A stretch of 64,000 nucleotides of DNA, taken from Stenotrophomonas sp. SAU14A_NAIMI4_5. Its GTDB lineage: Bacteria; Pseudomonadota; Gammaproteobacteria; Xanthomonadales; Xanthomonadaceae. Made by a program: the position numbers and the translations under genes. Position 1 is the first letter of the stretch. The number at the start of each line of letters is the position of its first letter. Below the pieces are notes generated by a model. The model saw nothing but the letters and a program-made list of their open reading frames with translations. It did not search any database and had not been told where the DNA came from. This document shows positions 10,092-20,324 of this stretch, piece after piece. Location of the stretch: positions 2,716,579 through 2,780,578 of the forward strand of contig NZ_CP026003.1 of assembly GCF_003086795.1 (NCBI RefSeq), given 5' to 3'.

Positions 10092-10172
10092 ACCCAGGCA
10101 GCGGCCATCACGGCCCTGCAACGTTCGTGCGCGCTACCCTCGGGGGCAGGTCCAACTCCCCCGGGAAGCGCA

Positions 10173-10664
10173 ATGAACCAGTACGAGAATGACGACCGCC
10201 GCGACGACGACGCTTCGTTCGGCGAACAGGCCGAGCGCTTTTCGCGCAAGTTCAGCAATTCGGCACAGCAGGTCTGGCTGGCCGGCCTGGGTGCACTGGG
10301 CCGCGCACAGGCCGAAGGCAGCCGTTTCTTCGATGGCCTGGTGAAGGAAGGCGAAGCCTGGGAATCCCGCCGCCGCGAGTGCCGCGGTGAGGAGGGCCCG
10401 GGCTGGCGCGACAACGTGGAGACCTCCCTCGACGAGGCCCGCGAAAAGGCCTCCGGCACCTGGAACAAGGTGGAAAAGGCCTTCGACGACCAGGTGCAGG
10501 GCGTGCTCAAGCGCCTGCACGTCCCCACCGCCAATGACGTGGCCGCACTCGAGGCCCGCCTCGATGCGCTGCACGCGCGTCTGGCCAAGCTGGAGAACCG
10601 CGCGGCCTCGGGCAGTGATGCGCCGGCACCGGGCAGCCACCAATCGCCCGGCAGCGTGCCCTGA
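10173..10664 (+). CDS. Phasin family protein
   Basis: The 163-residue, highly charged, almost entirely helical protein has the phasin core at about residues 20-125 (SNSAQQVWLAGLGALGRAQ, then a coiled coil through VEKAFDDQVQGVLKRLHVP). After it comes a heptad stretch (NDVAALEARLDALHARLAKLE) that would oligomerise, then a short Ser/Pro tail. Phasins coat polyhydroxyalkanoate granules. AAGCGCA precedes the start. It is co-oriented with the PHA-system gene and followed by a strong terminator, so the two probably form one transcript. Confidence 0.87.
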   Translation: MNQYENDDRRDDDASFGEQAERFSRKFSNSAQQVWLAGLGALGRAQAEGSRFFDGLVKEGEAWESRRRECRGEEGPGWRDNVETSLDEAREKASGTWNKVEKAFDDQVQGVLKRLHVPTANDVAALEARLDALHARLAKLENRAASGSDAPAPGSHQSPGSVP

Positions 10665-10710
10665 CCCTCGATTGTTGCAATGCAATAAAAATTCGCTGAC
10701 AATCGCGAGA

Positions 10711-10776
10711 AACCCGCCAATCGCTTCGGCTGCCGTTTGTTCCCTCCCCTCACGGCTTCAGGATTGGCGGGTTTTT
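10711..10776 (+). terminator. Rho-independent terminator after phasin gene
   Basis: AACCCGCCAATC pairs with GATTGGCGGGTT across a roughly 40-base loop, followed by six T. The long loop is unusual, but stem and T tract are clear. Confidence 0.8.
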
Positions 10777-10902
10777 TCGTGCCTGCGCCACGCAGATCTG
10801 CGGGCTGCATCACAATTCATGTCAGGAAGGCCCTGACGCAATATGACTGCGTGGCCTTTACACTGTCGTCTTCCGTTTTCGCCCCTTCCGCTCCCTTCCC
10901 GC

Positions 10903-11937
10903 ATGCTCCCTTGGATTCTGGCCCTGCTGTCGGCCCTGCTTACCTGCACCCTGGCAATCGTCTATCTGTGGTGGGTCAAGCGGCGGCGAACGGAAATGCA
11001 ACTGGGGCTGCAGGCCCTGGCGGGCATGCATTGGCGCGAGTTCTCGACGCTGATCAAGCGGATGCTGCGCGAGCGGCGCGGCCTGCGCGAAGTGGCCGAC
11101 CCGACCGACGAAGTGCGCGAGCCGAGCAGTGATTTCCTGCTCAGCGATGGCCCCAATACCTGGCTGGTCTCCTGCAAGCACGGGCTGGCTTACCGCATCG
11201 GTACGGCCGCGGTGAACGAGCTGGGCGCCGTCGCGCGCCTGGGCGGCGCCAAGGGTGGCCTGCTGATCACCGAGGGCCGGGTCGAGCGCGATGGCCTGGC
11301 CGCTGCCGAAAAGCAGTCGGTCGAAGTGCTGGATGGCCCGCGCCTGTGGCCGCTGCTGCAGCCCTACCTGCCGGCAGAGATTGAAACCCGCGTGCGCTCG
11401 ACGGCCCGCCTGGAGGCGCTGCGTCGCATCGCCATTTCCGCGCTGGGTGCGGTGACACTGGGCCTGCTGGTCGGGCTGGGCCTGCAGGGCCTGCACGTGG
11501 AAACCAGCGCTGACGCTGTCGACAGCACGCCGCCGCCCGCGGCAGCTGCACCGGCGCCGGTCACCCCTGACGTACAGCCGGCCGCAGCGCCGGTGGCAGA
11601 CGCGAAGGACGTGCCTGCACCGGCGGCTCCGGCAGAGGCAGCGCCTGCTGCGCCGGCCGACAACGGCCGCAACGAGCTCAATCCCGATATCGCGACCCTC
11701 GACCGTTACCAGGCCGAACTGGCACGCGCGCTGGCCCACCAGCCCGGTATCGCCAGCGGCGTCTGGCTGACCCGGCAGACCCTCGCCATCAACCGCACCG
11801 GCGAACTGGAGGCGGTATGGCCGCGGGTCTGCCAGGAAGTCCTGCGTTACCCAGCCCTGCGCAACGTGCGCGTGCAGCTCAACGCCCGCCCGGGCGTGGA
11901 TGAGCCGGTGCGCTGGCGGCAGTGCGCTACGTATTGA
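10903..11937 (+). CDS. Membrane-anchored Mrr-like restriction endonuclease-fold protein
   Basis: From the ATG at 10903 the protein has 344 residues. An N-terminal membrane helix (about 3-22, ILALLSALLTCTLAIVYLWW) is followed by a basic stretch and a PD-(D/E)xK nuclease-type domain of the Mrr family: MHWREFSTLIKRMLRERRG, a D in EPSSDFLLSDG, then WLVSCKHG, and an AKGGLLITEGR strand. A second membrane helix lies at about 182-202. An Ala/Pro-rich linker and a C-terminal alpha/beta segment follow. Mrr-like enzymes cut modified DNA; a membrane-bound copy is atypical. The glutamine of the usual Q-x-K reads C-K here, so activity is uncertain. No methyltransferase is nearby. Confidence 0.7.
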   Translation: MLPWILALLSALLTCTLAIVYLWWVKRRRTEMQLGLQALAGMHWREFSTLIKRMLRERRGLREVADPTDEVREPSSDFLLSDGPNTWLVSCKHGLAYRIGTAAVNELGAVARLGGAKGGLLITEGRVERDGLAAAEKQSVEVLDGPRLWPLLQPYLPAEIETRVRSTARLEALRRIAISALGAVTLGLLVGLGLQGLHVETSADAVDSTPPPAAAAPAPVTPDVQPAAAPVADAKDVPAPAAPAEAAPAAPADNGRNELNPDIATLDRYQAELARALAHQPGIASGVWLTRQTLAINRTGELEAVWPRVCQEVLRYPALRNVRVQLNARPGVDEPVRWRQCATY

Positions 11938-11945
11938 TGGGGCGA

Positions 11946-12025
11946 CATCCACGCATGGCGTGGATCTACTGACATCGACGCATGGCGTGGACCTACGCGA
12001 AGTAGATCCACGCCATGCGTGGATG
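11946..12025. repeat. Three GTAG palindromes (CCACGCATGG subtype)
   Basis: Copies lie at 11946-11969 and 11973-11996 (minus head, tandem, separated by three bases) and at 12002-12025 (plus head). The middle copy carries two base changes. They sit between the convergent nuclease and hicB genes. Confidence 0.88.
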
Positions 12026-12044
12026 GAAAATTCATCCCATGGCG

Positions 12045-12437
12045 TCAACGCAACGCGGCAAGGTGGGCGATGTAACTCGAACGCGATTCGCCGGCCGCCT
12101 TGGCCTGCGCATCCAACCTTGCAAGGATCCGCCGCGGCAGGCTGATGTTGACCCGCTCGACGGTATCGTCCAGCAGGGCGGGATCAATGTTGATGTAAGC
12201 GAGAATCCACTGAGTCCCAGTACCCGCATCGGCCACGAGCTTCTGCGGCGCAGACGGCGTCGGGATGGAGCGCCCTGCATCCAGCGCGGCGTCAATCCAC
12301 GCAAGCGCGGCCTCTTCCGCCGAACTGAGGGCGTCATCAAGCGTGTCGGCCGCAGAGAAACAACCCGGCAGATCAGGCACGACCACGCCCCAGGCTGTGC
12401 GTTCGTCACCGGCTTCAATCAAGACTGGATATCGCAT
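12045..12437 (-). CDS. hicB: HicB-family antitoxin
   Basis: The 130-residue protein begins MRYPVLIEAGDERTAWGVVV. The N-terminal HicB partial RNase H-like fold (about 1-60) has VPDLPGCFSAADTLDDAL; the C-terminal ribbon-helix-helix DNA-binding segment (about 92-130) has VERVNISLPRRILARLDAQ. HicB proteins bind and inhibit HicA and repress their own promoter. It lies eight bases downstream of hicA on the same strand, the standard toxin-first order. Confidence 0.9.
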   Translation of the reverse strand: MRYPVLIEAGDERTAWGVVVPDLPGCFSAADTLDDALSSAEEAALAWIDAALDAGRSIPTPSAPQKLVADAGTGTQWILAYINIDPALLDDTVERVNISLPRRILARLDAQAKAAGESRSSYIAHLAALR

Positions 12438-12445
12438 GGGACCCT

Positions 12446-12628
12446 CTACGTCAGCCCAGCAAGCTTCCGGATTGCCTGGACCAGACCAATTCCCAGATCT
12501 TTCCTGGGATGCGGCACGGTAATGATGTGCGGGCAACGCGGATGTACGAATACATGGTGGGAGCCACGAATCCGACGGCAGGTCCAACCCGCCGAGCGCA
12601 GCTCCCGGATGAGGTCCCCGCTTTTCAT
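12446..12628 (-). CDS. hicA: HicA-family mRNA interferase toxin
   Basis: This 60-residue basic double-stranded-RNA-binding-fold protein begins MKSGDLIRELRSAGW. It carries the family sequence RRIRGSHHVFVHP, including the catalytic histidine after G-S, and ends with TVPHPRKDLGIGLVQAIRK. HicA cleaves mRNA when freed from HicB. The ATG at 12628 gives the usual size; an in-frame upstream ATG at 12658 would add ten residues. The operon promoter and operator should lie in 12629-12700, shared with the 3' end of hutC. Confidence 0.9.
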   Translation of the reverse strand: MKSGDLIRELRSAGWTCRRIRGSHHVFVHPRCPHIITVPHPRKDLGIGLVQAIRKLAGLT

Positions 12629-12700
12629 ACGCGGACCATACACATCGTACACACGCACCGACAGAGTTCAAGGCGACAGGTAAGCGCCCGGCTGTCGGAC

Positions 12701-13429
12701 TTACCGCGCACCCGGCGCGAAGCGTGCCACCAGGTCCCAGGCATCGCCCAGGAACATCTGCCGCACGCGAGTGATCGGCTGGTCGCCGCGCCAGGTCAGG
12801 CGCTCGATCACCAGGCAGGCGGTGCCCGGCTTCACGTCCAGCAGCTTGGCCGAGGCGGCGTCCGCACCCCAGGCGCTGATGCGGTGCTGGGCGCGGGTCC
12901 AGGACACGTTCTGCAGCAGCCAGCTGCCCGGGGCGGTGGTACTGAAATCGATCTCCAGCACCTCGGGCACGCCCACCGGGCTGATCAACCGGTGCTCCAG
13001 CGCCAGCGGCCGGCCATCGGCCAGATGCAGGCAGCGCATCGCCAGCAACGACTCGCTGCCGGCCAGTTCAACTTCGCCGGCATTGCCCGGCTCGGCCAGG
13101 CGCAGTTCGCGCTGCAGCAGCCGATAGGCGTACTGATGGCCGCGCGAGCCGACTTCCATGGCGATGTCGGGAATCTCCAGCGCCACCTGTTCCAGGTGCG
13201 GGGGCTGCCGCGCCACGAACGAACCGGCGCGACGGCGGCGCTCGATCATGCCGCTCTCGGCCAGCGCGGTCAGCACCTTGTTCACCGTCATCCGCGAGCA
13301 GCCGTACTGCTCCATCAGCTCGTGCTCGTACGGGATGCGGAAACCCGGCGCCCACTCTCCACTGAGGATGCGGCTTTCCAGATCGCTGCGGATACGCTGG
13401 TTGAGCGTGGCGGACTTGCTGGCCTTCAC
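12701..13429 (-). CDS. hutC: Histidine utilisation repressor (GntR/HutC)
   Basis: The 242-residue regulator has an N-terminal GntR winged helix (about 10-75, with EQYGCSRMTVNKVLTALAE) and a C-terminal UTRA ligand domain (about 95-235). HutC proteins bind urocanate and then release hut promoters. It is the second gene of a hutF-hutC unit, 32 bases after hutF, and faces away from the hutI-H-G-U operon; a candidate operator lies between the two units. Confidence 0.95.
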   Translation of the reverse strand: MKASKSATLNQRIRSDLESRILSGEWAPGFRIPYEHELMEQYGCSRMTVNKVLTALAESGMIERRRRAGSFVARQPPHLEQVALEIPDIAMEVGSRGHQYAYRLLQRELRLAEPGNAGEVELAGSESLLAMRCLHLADGRPLALEHRLISPVGVPEVLEIDFSTTAPGSWLLQNVSWTRAQHRISAWGADAASAKLLDVKPGTACLVIERLTWRGDQPITRVRQMFLGDAWDLVARFAPGAR

Positions 13430-13461
13430 GGGAGTGGGGATTCTCGATAAGAGGGAGGCGG

Positions 13462-14832
13462 TCAGCCCAGCACGCCACGCAGGGCAGCGGCGAAGGCGGT
13501 GGTGATGGCCTCGCGCTGCAGGTGGCGGCCGTCGGCCACGACCTGGCGGCCGTGGCGCCAGACCGAACGCAGCGCGCCATTACGTGCAGCGAAGACCCAG
13601 CTGTCAAGCCATGCGTCATTCTGTCGCGACTGCAGCGCCGGGTGTGCGGGGTCCAGTTCAAGCAGATCGGCGCTGGCCCCGACCTGCAGGCCAGCGGTCA
13701 CGCCCAGCGCCTGCGCACCGCCCTGCAGCGCACCTTCAAACAAGAAGCGGCCGCTGCTGCGGGTGGCATCCGGGGCGAGGACGTTGCGTCCGCGCAGCGC
13801 CAGGCGCTGGCCGTACTCGAGCAGGCGCAGTTCCTCGGCGGCATCGATCAACACATTGGAATCCGAGCCGACACCGAAGCGGCCGCCCTCGCGCGCGAAC
13901 GCCTGCATCGGGAACAGGCCATCGCCCAGATTGGCCTCGGTGATCGGGCACAGCCCGGCCACGGCCTTGCTGGCCACCATCTGCGCACGCTCGGCATCGG
14001 TGATGTGGGTGGCATGCACCAGGCACCAGCGCTCATCGACGGCAGCGTTTTCGTACAGCCACTGCACCGGCCGCTGCCCGCTCCAGGCCAGGCAGGCCTC
14101 GACCTCGCGCACCTGCTCGGCGATGTGGATGTGCACCGGACCAGTGGTCAGCGGCAGCAGGGCATCCAGTTCCTCGCCGGTGACCGCGCGCAGGCTGTGC
14201 GGCGCAATGCCCAGCACCGCGTCGGGCAGCGTGGCCAGGGCGGTCTTCGCTCCTTCCAGCAGTCGCGCGAACCCATCCACATCGTGGATCAGCCGGCGCT
14301 GTGCGGGATTGGGCGGCGCGCCACCGAAATCGGCGTGGGCGTAGAACACCGGCAACAGGGTCAGGCCGATGCCGGTCTGCTCGGCGGCGGCGGCGATGCG
14401 CGCGCTCATCTCGGCCGGGTCGTCATGCGCCTGGCCGTTGGCCTGGTGGTGCAGGTAATGGAATTCGCCGACGCGGGTGAAGCCGCTTTCCAGCATTTCC
14501 ATGTAGGCCTGGGCGGCGATGGCCTGCACCGCCTCCGGGCGCAGGTGGGCCAGGAAGCGGTACATCAGCTCGCGCCAGCTCCAGAAGCTGTCGCCGTCGC
14601 CGCCACCGATCTCGGTCAGGCCGGCCATGCCGCGCTGGAACGCGTGGCTGTGCAGGTTGGGCAGGCCCGGCAGCAGCAGGCCGACGCGGGTATCACCGTC
14701 CTGCGCGCCCTGCCCCGTTTCAATGCCTGTGATGCGGCCGCCCTGCACCTGCAGGCGCACGTCGCGCGCCCAGCCCTCGGCCAGCAGGGCGTGGGCGGCA
14801 TGGAAACAGTGCGGGGAACGCGAATCGGACAT
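13462..14832 (-). CDS. hutF: Formimidoylglutamate deiminase
   Basis: This 456-residue amidohydrolase converts N-formimino-glutamate to N-formyl-glutamate and ammonia. Metal-site motifs are visible: LPNLHSHAFQRGMAGL (H-x-H, about residue 58), an H in HIHIAEQ, then HATH, and D in GVGSDSNVLI. Its presence with HutG shows that histidine is degraded by the five-step route and not by the single formimidoylglutamase step. It is the first gene of the unit divergent from hutI. Confidence 0.96.
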   Translation of the reverse strand: MSDSRSPHCFHAAHALLAEGWARDVRLQVQGGRITGIETGQGAQDGDTRVGLLLPGLPNLHSHAFQRGMAGLTEIGGGDGDSFWSWRELMYRFLAHLRPEAVQAIAAQAYMEMLESGFTRVGEFHYLHHQANGQAHDDPAEMSARIAAAAEQTGIGLTLLPVFYAHADFGGAPPNPAQRRLIHDVDGFARLLEGAKTALATLPDAVLGIAPHSLRAVTGEELDALLPLTTGPVHIHIAEQVREVEACLAWSGQRPVQWLYENAAVDERWCLVHATHITDAERAQMVASKAVAGLCPITEANLGDGLFPMQAFAREGGRFGVGSDSNVLIDAAEELRLLEYGQRLALRGRNVLAPDATRSSGRFLFEGALQGGAQALGVTAGLQVGASADLLELDPAHPALQSRQNDAWLDSWVFAARNGALRSVWRHGRQVVADGRHLQREAITTAFAAALRGVLG

Positions 14833-14857
14833 GGCTGGACAACCCGAAATGGACGCC

Positions 14858-14879
14858 TATATTGTATAGACATATAAGC
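14858..14879. promoter_or_regulatory. Candidate HutC operator between hutF and hutI
   Basis: The AT-rich stretch CTATATTGTATAGACATATA contains the near-palindrome TGTATAGACA at 14863-14872, the only strongly AT-rich sequence in the short divergent gap. GntR/HutC regulators bind TGTATA-type dyads. Its location lets one site control both units. Confidence 0.5.
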
Positions 14880-14899
14880 ACAGCCGCGTTGTGGATGCC

Positions 14900-16123
14900 A
14901 TGCACGTCGATACCCTCTGGTCCAACGTCCACCTGATGACCCTCGATGGCGAGGGGCTGGGTGTCATCACCGATGGCGTGCTGGCCTGCGCCGAGGGCCA
15001 CATCGTTCATGTCGGCCCGGCCGGCAGCGATGCGCACCTGCAGCCGACCACCCGCATCGATGGCGAAGGCCGCTGGATCTCGCCGGGCCTGGTCGACTGC
15101 CACACCCACCTGGTCTACGCCGGCAACCGCGCCAATGAGTTCGAGCAGCGCCTGCAGGGCGTCAGCTATGCCGACATCGCCCGCGCCGGCGGCGGCATCG
15201 TCTCCACCGTGCGCGCCACCCGCGCCGCTTCGCCGCAGCAGTTGGCCAACGAGAGCCGCCCGCGCCTGCTGGCGATGCGCGCCGAGGGCATCACCACGGT
15301 CGAGATCAAATCCGGCTACGGCCTGACCCTGGACGACGAGCGCAAGCAGCTGCAGGTGGCCCGCGCACTCGGCGAGGAATGCCGGGTGAATGTGGTCCCG
15401 ACCTTCCTCGGCGCGCATGCGGTACCGCCGGGGCGCGAGGCACAGGAGTACACCGACGAGGTGTGCAACGTGATGATCCCGGCCATCGCTGCCGAAGGCC
15501 TGGCCGAGGCCGTGGACGTGTTCTGCGAGAACATCGCCTTCTCTCCAGCACAGGCACGGCAGGTCTTTGCGGCGGCACGTGCGAACGGGCTTGCGGTGAA
15601 GATCCACGCCGAACAGATGAGCAACCAGCATGGCGCCGAACTGGCTGCCGGTTTCGGTGCGCTGTCGGCCGACCATATCGAACACCTCGACGATGCCGGC
15701 ATTGCCGCGATGGCGGCCGCCGGCACCGTGGCCGTGCTGCTGCCCGGCGCCTTCTATTTCACCCGCGACACCACCCTGCCGCCGATTGCCGCGCTGCGTG
15801 CGGCCGGCGTGCCGCTGGCACTCGCCACCGACAGCAACCCCGGTACCTCGCCGCTGACCAGCCCGCTGCTGGCGATGAACATGGGCGCGACCCTGTTCCG
15901 CCTGACCGTGGACGAATGCATCGCGGGCTTCACCCGTGAAGCGGCGCGCGCGCTGGGCCACAGCGAGCGCATCGGCCGCCTGGCGGTGGGCCTGGACTGC
16001 GACCTGGCGATCTGGGACATCGACGCGCCGGCCGACCTGGTCTATCGCATGGGATTCAACCCGCTGCACGCGCGCGTGGTGCGCGGACAGCCCGACCTGC
16101 CTGCTTCCTGGAGCAACACATGA
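14900..16123 (+). CDS. hutI: Imidazolonepropionase
   Basis: This 407-residue zinc/iron amidohydrolase opens the ring of imidazolone-5-propionate to give N-formimino-glutamate, third step of histidine degradation. Motifs: [19 protein letters not shown] (metal H-x-H near residue 70), [17 protein letters not shown] and [12 protein letters not shown]. The ATG at 14900 is preferred; an in-frame GTG at 14891 would add three residues and neither has a clear ribosome site. Its stop overlaps the hutH start by four bases. Confidence 0.96.
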   Translation: MHVDTLWSNVHLMTLDGEGLGVITDGVLACAEGHIVHVGPAGSDAHLQPTTRIDGEGRWISPGLVDCHTHLVYAGNRANEFEQRLQGVSYADIARAGGGIVSTVRATRAASPQQLANESRPRLLAMRAEGITTVEIKSGYGLTLDDERKQLQVARALGEECRVNVVPTFLGAHAVPPGREAQEYTDEVCNVMIPAIAAEGLAEAVDVFCENIAFSPAQARQVFAAARANGLAVKIHAEQMSNQHGAELAAGFGALSADHIEHLDDAGIAAMAAAGTVAVLLPGAFYFTRDTTLPPIAALRAAGVPLALATDSNPGTSPLTSPLLAMNMGATLFRLTVDECIAGFTREAARALGHSERIGRLAVGLDCDLAIWDIDAPADLVYRMGFNPLHARVVRGQPDLPASWSNT

Positions 16124-17661
16124 GCAACACCCTGGTTCTTCGCCCCGGCCATGTCACCCTCGCCCAGTGGCGGCAGGTCTACCGCGGTGCGCCGCTTGCA
16201 CTGGACCCGGCCGCGCTGCCGGTGGTGCGCGCCAGCGCCGCCGCGGTGGCCGCCATCGTCGCCAAGGGCGCGCCGGTGTATGGCATCAACACCGGCTTCG
16301 GCAAGCTGGCCAGCGTGCGCATCGAGCGCGAAGACCTGGCCACCCTGCAGCGGAACATCGTGCTCTCGCATGCCGCCGGCGTGGGCGAGCCGATGCCGGC
16401 CAGCGTGGTGCGGCTGATGATGGCGCTGAAGCTGGTCAGCCTGGCGCAGGGCGCTTCGGGCGTGCGCGAGGAAACCCTGCTGCTGCTGGAGGCGATGCTG
16501 GTGAAGGGCGTGCTGCCGGTGGTGCCGGCGCAGGGCTCGGTCGGCGCTTCGGGGGACCTGGCACCGCTTTCGCACCTGGCCAGCGTGATGCTGGGCGTGG
16601 GCGAGGCCTTCATCGGCGAGGAGCGTCTGCCGGCGATGGACGCCCTGGAACGCGTTGGCCTGCAGCCGGTGGAGCTGGACGCGAAGGAAGGCCTGGCTCT
16701 GCTCAACGGCACCCAGTTCTCCACGGCGTATGCGCTGGCCGGTCTGTTCGAGATCGAGACCGTGTTCCAGGCCGCGCTGGTGACCGGTGCGCTGACGGTG
16801 GAAGCGGCCAAGGGTTCGGACACGCCGTTCGATCCGCGCATCCATGCCATCCGCGGCCAGCACGGGCAGATCGCCACCGCCGCCACCCTGCGTTCGCTGA
16901 TGCAGGGCTCGGACATCCGCGAATCGCATCGCGACAACGATGTGCGCGTGCAGGATCCGTACTGCCTGCGCTGCCAGCCGCAGGTGATGGGCGCGGCGCT
17001 GGACATCCTGCGCCAGGCCGCGACCACGCTGGAAATCGAAGCCAACGGTGTGTCCGACAATCCGCTGGTGTTCACCGACACGGGCGAAGCACTGTCCGGC
17101 GGCAACTTCCACGCCGAGCCGGTGGCCTTCGCCGCCGACATGCTGGCGATGGCCGTGTGCGAGATCGGTTCGATCAGCGAGCGCCGCCTGGCGATGCTGG
17201 TCGACCCGGCACTGTCCGGCCTGCCCGCGTTCCTGACCCCGCGCCCGGGCCTGAATTCCGGCTTCATGATTCCGCAGGTGACCGCCGCCGCGCTGGTCTC
17301 TGAAAACAAGCAGCGCGCCTACCCGGCCAGCGTCGATTCGATCCCGACCTCGGCCAACCAGGAAGACCATGTCTCGATGGCCGCACACGGCGCGCGCCGC
17401 CTGATGCAGATGGCCGAGAACGCGGCCAACGTGATCGGCATCGAGCTGCTGGCCGCCGCGCAGGGCTGCGATTTCCACGCGCCGCTACGCTCCAGCGCTG
17501 CGCTGGAAACCGTGCGTGCCACCCTCCGCGCGCAGGTGCCGACGCTGGAAGAAGACCGCTACTTCCACCCGGACATGGTGGTCGCCACGAACCTGGTACG
17601 CAGCGGCGCACTGGCACAGGGCCTGGGCGAACTGCTGCCGACCGTGGAGCCGCAGGCATGA
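16120..17661 (+). CDS. hutH: Histidine ammonia-lyase
   Basis: This 513-residue enzyme deaminates histidine to urocanate, the first step and source of the operon inducer. The Ala-Ser-Gly triplet that cyclises into the MIO electrophile is at residues 143-145 in [16 protein letters not shown]. The Tyr in [11 protein letters not shown] and the NGVSDNPL and [10 protein letters not shown] sequences complete the active site. It overlaps hutI and hutG by four bases each, implying translational coupling. Confidence 0.98.
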   Translation: MSNTLVLRPGHVTLAQWRQVYRGAPLALDPAALPVVRASAAAVAAIVAKGAPVYGINTGFGKLASVRIEREDLATLQRNIVLSHAAGVGEPMPASVVRLMMALKLVSLAQGASGVREETLLLLEAMLVKGVLPVVPAQGSVGASGDLAPLSHLASVMLGVGEAFIGEERLPAMDALERVGLQPVELDAKEGLALLNGTQFSTAYALAGLFEIETVFQAALVTGALTVEAAKGSDTPFDPRIHAIRGQHGQIATAATLRSLMQGSDIRESHRDNDVRVQDPYCLRCQPQVMGAALDILRQAATTLEIEANGVSDNPLVFTDTGEALSGGNFHAEPVAFAADMLAMAVCEIGSISERRLAMLVDPALSGLPAFLTPRPGLNSGFMIPQVTAAALVSENKQRAYPASVDSIPTSANQEDHVSMAAHGARRLMQMAENAANVIGIELLAAAQGCDFHAPLRSSAALETVRATLRAQVPTLEEDRYFHPDMVVATNLVRSGALAQGLGELLPTVEPQA

Positions 17662-18512
17662 ATGCCCGCCCCGAATGGCTGACGGTGCACGAGGGCGATG
17701 CCCCGTTGATCGTCAGCTTCCCGCATACCGGCAGCGAGCTGCCGCACGAGCTGATGGGCGATTACCACTCGCCGTGGCTGGCGCGGCGCGATGCCGACTG
17801 GTGGGTGCACGACCTCTACGACTTCGTGCGCGGGATGGGCGCGACCACCGTGCGCTCGGCGATCTCGCGTTCGGTGATCGACCTCAACCGCGACCCCAGC
17901 GGCGTGTCGCTGTACCCGGGCCAGAACACCACCGGCCTGTGCCCGCTGACCACCTTCGACAACCAGCCGCTGTACCACGCCGGCCACGAGCCGGATGAGG
18001 CGGAGATCGACCGCCGCCGCGACACGTATTTCGCGCCCTACCACGATGCACTGGCCGCGCAGATCGCACGCCTGCGTGCGCGCCACGGCACGGTGGTGGT
18101 GTATGACGCGCATTCGATCCGCTCGCATATCCCGCACCTGTTCGACGGCGAGCTGCCGCAGTTCAACCTGGGCACGGCCGGTCCGTCCGGTGCACCGGAT
18201 ACCTCCTGCGACAACGCACTGAGCGATGTGGTGGAGAACCTCTTGAAGATCAGCGGCATGAGCCAGGTGCGCAACGGCCGCTTCAAGGGCGGCTGGATCA
18301 CCCGCCACTACAGCGACATCCCCGGTGGCGTGCACACGCTGCAGATGGAACTGGCCTGCCGTGGCTACATGCACGAACCGCTGCCCGACCAGGTGGACGA
18401 GCACAGCTGGCCCACCCCGCTCGACCCCGAACACGCCGCACCGCTGCGCCACACCCTGGCGCAGGTGCTCAACGCCTGCCTTGAATTCGCTACGAACCGG
18501 AGCGCCGCATGA
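17658..18512 (+). CDS. hutG: N-formylglutamate deformylase
   Basis: The 284-residue amidohydrolase releases formate and glutamate from N-formyl-glutamate, the last step. The N-terminal stretch [17 protein letters not shown], the central [18 protein letters not shown] and the distal [19 protein letters not shown] carry the metal histidines and acids of the family. It requires HutF upstream in the pathway, which is present. Four-base overlaps join it to hutH and hutU. Confidence 0.95.
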   Translation: MNARPEWLTVHEGDAPLIVSFPHTGSELPHELMGDYHSPWLARRDADWWVHDLYDFVRGMGATTVRSAISRSVIDLNRDPSGVSLYPGQNTTGLCPLTTFDNQPLYHAGHEPDEAEIDRRRDTYFAPYHDALAAQIARLRARHGTVVVYDAHSIRSHIPHLFDGELPQFNLGTAGPSGAPDTSCDNALSDVVENLLKISGMSQVRNGRFKGGWITRHYSDIPGGVHTLQMELACRGYMHEPLPDQVDEHSWPTPLDPEHAAPLRHTLAQVLNACLEFATNRSAA

Positions 18513-20176
18513 CCCGCAACGACCCCAGCCGCACCATCATCGCGCCCACCGGCACCACGCTGAACGCCAAGAGCTGGCTGACCGAAGCGCCGCTGCGCAT
18601 GCTGATGAACAATCTGCACCCGGACGTGGCCGAGCGCCCGCAGGAACTGGTGGTGTACGGCGGCATCGGCCGTGCCGCGCGCGACTGGGAAAGCTTCGAT
18701 GCCATCGTCGAAACGCTCAAGCGGCTGGACGATGACCAGACCCTGCTGGTGCAGTCGGGCAAGCCGGTGGGCGTGTTCCGCACCCATGCCGATGCACCGC
18801 GCGTGCTGATCGCCAATTCCAACCTGGTACCGCGCTGGGCCAACTGGGACCACTTCAACGAGCTGGATAGGAAGGGCCTGGCCATGTACGGCCAGATGAC
18901 TGCCGGCAGCTGGATCTACATCGGCGCGCAGGGCATCGTGCAGGGCACCTACGAAACCTTCGTGGAAATGGGCCGCCAGCATTTCGGTGGCGACCTGACC
19001 GGCAAGTGGCTGTTCACCGGCGGCCTGGGCGGCATGGGCGGCGCGCAGCCGCTGGCCGCGGTGATGGCCGGCGCCTCGTGCCTGGCCGTCGAGTGCCGCA
19101 AGAGCAGCATCGACATGCGCCTGCGCACCGGCTACCTGGACACCTGGACCGACAACTTGGATGAAGCACTCCGGCTGATCGATGAAGCCTGCAAGGCAGG
19201 CACGCCGAAGTCGGTAGGCCTGCTGGGCAATGTGGCTGACGTGCTGGCCGAACTGCTGGAACGCGGCATCAAGCCGGACCTGCTGACCGACCAGACCTCG
19301 GCGCACGACCCGGTGAACGGCTACCTGCCGCAGGGCTGGACCGTCGAGCAGTGGGACGAGAAGCGTGTTTCCGCGCCGAAGGAGGTTGAAAAGGCCGCGC
19401 GTGCGTCGATGGCCAACCACATCCGCGCCATGCTCGGCTTCCACGCGCTGGGCGTGCCGACCGTGGATTACGGCAACAACCTGCGGCAGATGGCGCTGGA
19501 AGAAGGCGTGGCCAATGCCTTCGACTTCCCCGGTTTCGTGCCGGCCTACATCCGCCCGCTGTTCTGCCGCGGCATCGGCCCGTTCCGCTGGGCAGCGCTG
19601 AGCGGCGACCCGGAAGACATCGCCAAGACCGATGCCAAGGTGAAGGAGCTGATTCCGGACAACCCGCACCTGCACCGCTGGCTGGACATGGCCGCCGAGA
19701 AGATCAAGTTCCAGGGCCTGCCCGCGCGCATCTGCTGGGTCGGCCTGGGCGACCGCGATCGCCTGGGCCTGGCCTTCAACGAGATGGTGGCCAACGGCGA
19801 ACTGAAGGCGCCGGTGGTGATCGGCCGTGACCATCTGGACAGCGGCAGCGTGGCCTCGCCAAACCGCGAGACCGAGGCAATGGCCGATGGTTCCGATGCG
19901 GTGTCCGACTGGCCGCTGCTGAACGCCCTGCTCAACACCGCCAGCGGCGCGACCTGGGTGTCGCTGCACCACGGCGGCGGCGTGGGCATGGGCTTCTCGC
20001 AGCACGCCGGCATGGTGATTGTCTGCGATGGCACCGACGCGGCCGCGAAGCGCATTGCGCGCGTGCTGTGGAACGACCCGGCCACCGGTGTGATGCGCCA
20101 TGCCGATGCCGGGTATGAGATCGCGGTGGAATGCGCGAAGGAGAAGGGGCTGGATCTGCCGGGGATCCTGGGCTGA
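18509..20176 (+). CDS. hutU: Urocanate hydratase
   Basis: This 555-residue NAD-dependent enzyme adds water to urocanate, second step of the pathway. The NAD-site loop [13 protein letters not shown] (about residue 170), the DQTSAHDP motif, and [17 protein letters not shown] near the C-terminus are conserved. It is the last gene of the hutI-H-G-U operon. No terminator is evident; two GTAG palindromes follow. Confidence 0.98.
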   Translation: MTRNDPSRTIIAPTGTTLNAKSWLTEAPLRMLMNNLHPDVAERPQELVVYGGIGRAARDWESFDAIVETLKRLDDDQTLLVQSGKPVGVFRTHADAPRVLIANSNLVPRWANWDHFNELDRKGLAMYGQMTAGSWIYIGAQGIVQGTYETFVEMGRQHFGGDLTGKWLFTGGLGGMGGAQPLAAVMAGASCLAVECRKSSIDMRLRTGYLDTWTDNLDEALRLIDEACKAGTPKSVGLLGNVADVLAELLERGIKPDLLTDQTSAHDPVNGYLPQGWTVEQWDEKRVSAPKEVEKAARASMANHIRAMLGFHALGVPTVDYGNNLRQMALEEGVANAFDFPGFVPAYIRPLFCRGIGPFRWAALSGDPEDIAKTDAKVKELIPDNPHLHRWLDMAAEKIKFQGLPARICWVGLGDRDRLGLAFNEMVANGELKAPVVIGRDHLDSGSVASPNRETEAMADGSDAVSDWPLLNALLNTASGATWVSLHHGGGVGMGFSQHAGMVIVCDGTDAAAKRIARVLWNDPATGVMRHADAGYEIAVECAKEKGLDLPGILG

Positions 20177-20181
20177 TCGAG

Positions 20182-20242
20182 CGTCGCCGGGCACGGCCCT
20201 GCGCTACCTTGAACGTGTGGTAGAGCCGGTCGCTGGCCGGCT
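20182..20242. repeat. Two GTAG palindromes, heads inward
   Basis: Copies lie at 20182-20206 (CGCCGGGC subtype, minus head, imperfect) and 20220-20242 (GCCGGTCGCTGGCCGGC subtype, plus head), after the hutU stop. Confidence 0.75.
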
Positions 20243-20324
20243 TTCCCTGGGGCGGGAATCGCTGCTCTTGACCCGATCTCCCGCCCTGACCAAGATGCGC
20301 CATCGCCGCTGACGGACCACCGCG

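Noticed and set aside
12045..12628. HicAB as part of an integrated mobile element
   Set aside because: No integrase, attachment repeat or composition change flanks it; the only nearby repeats are ordinary GTAG palindromes.
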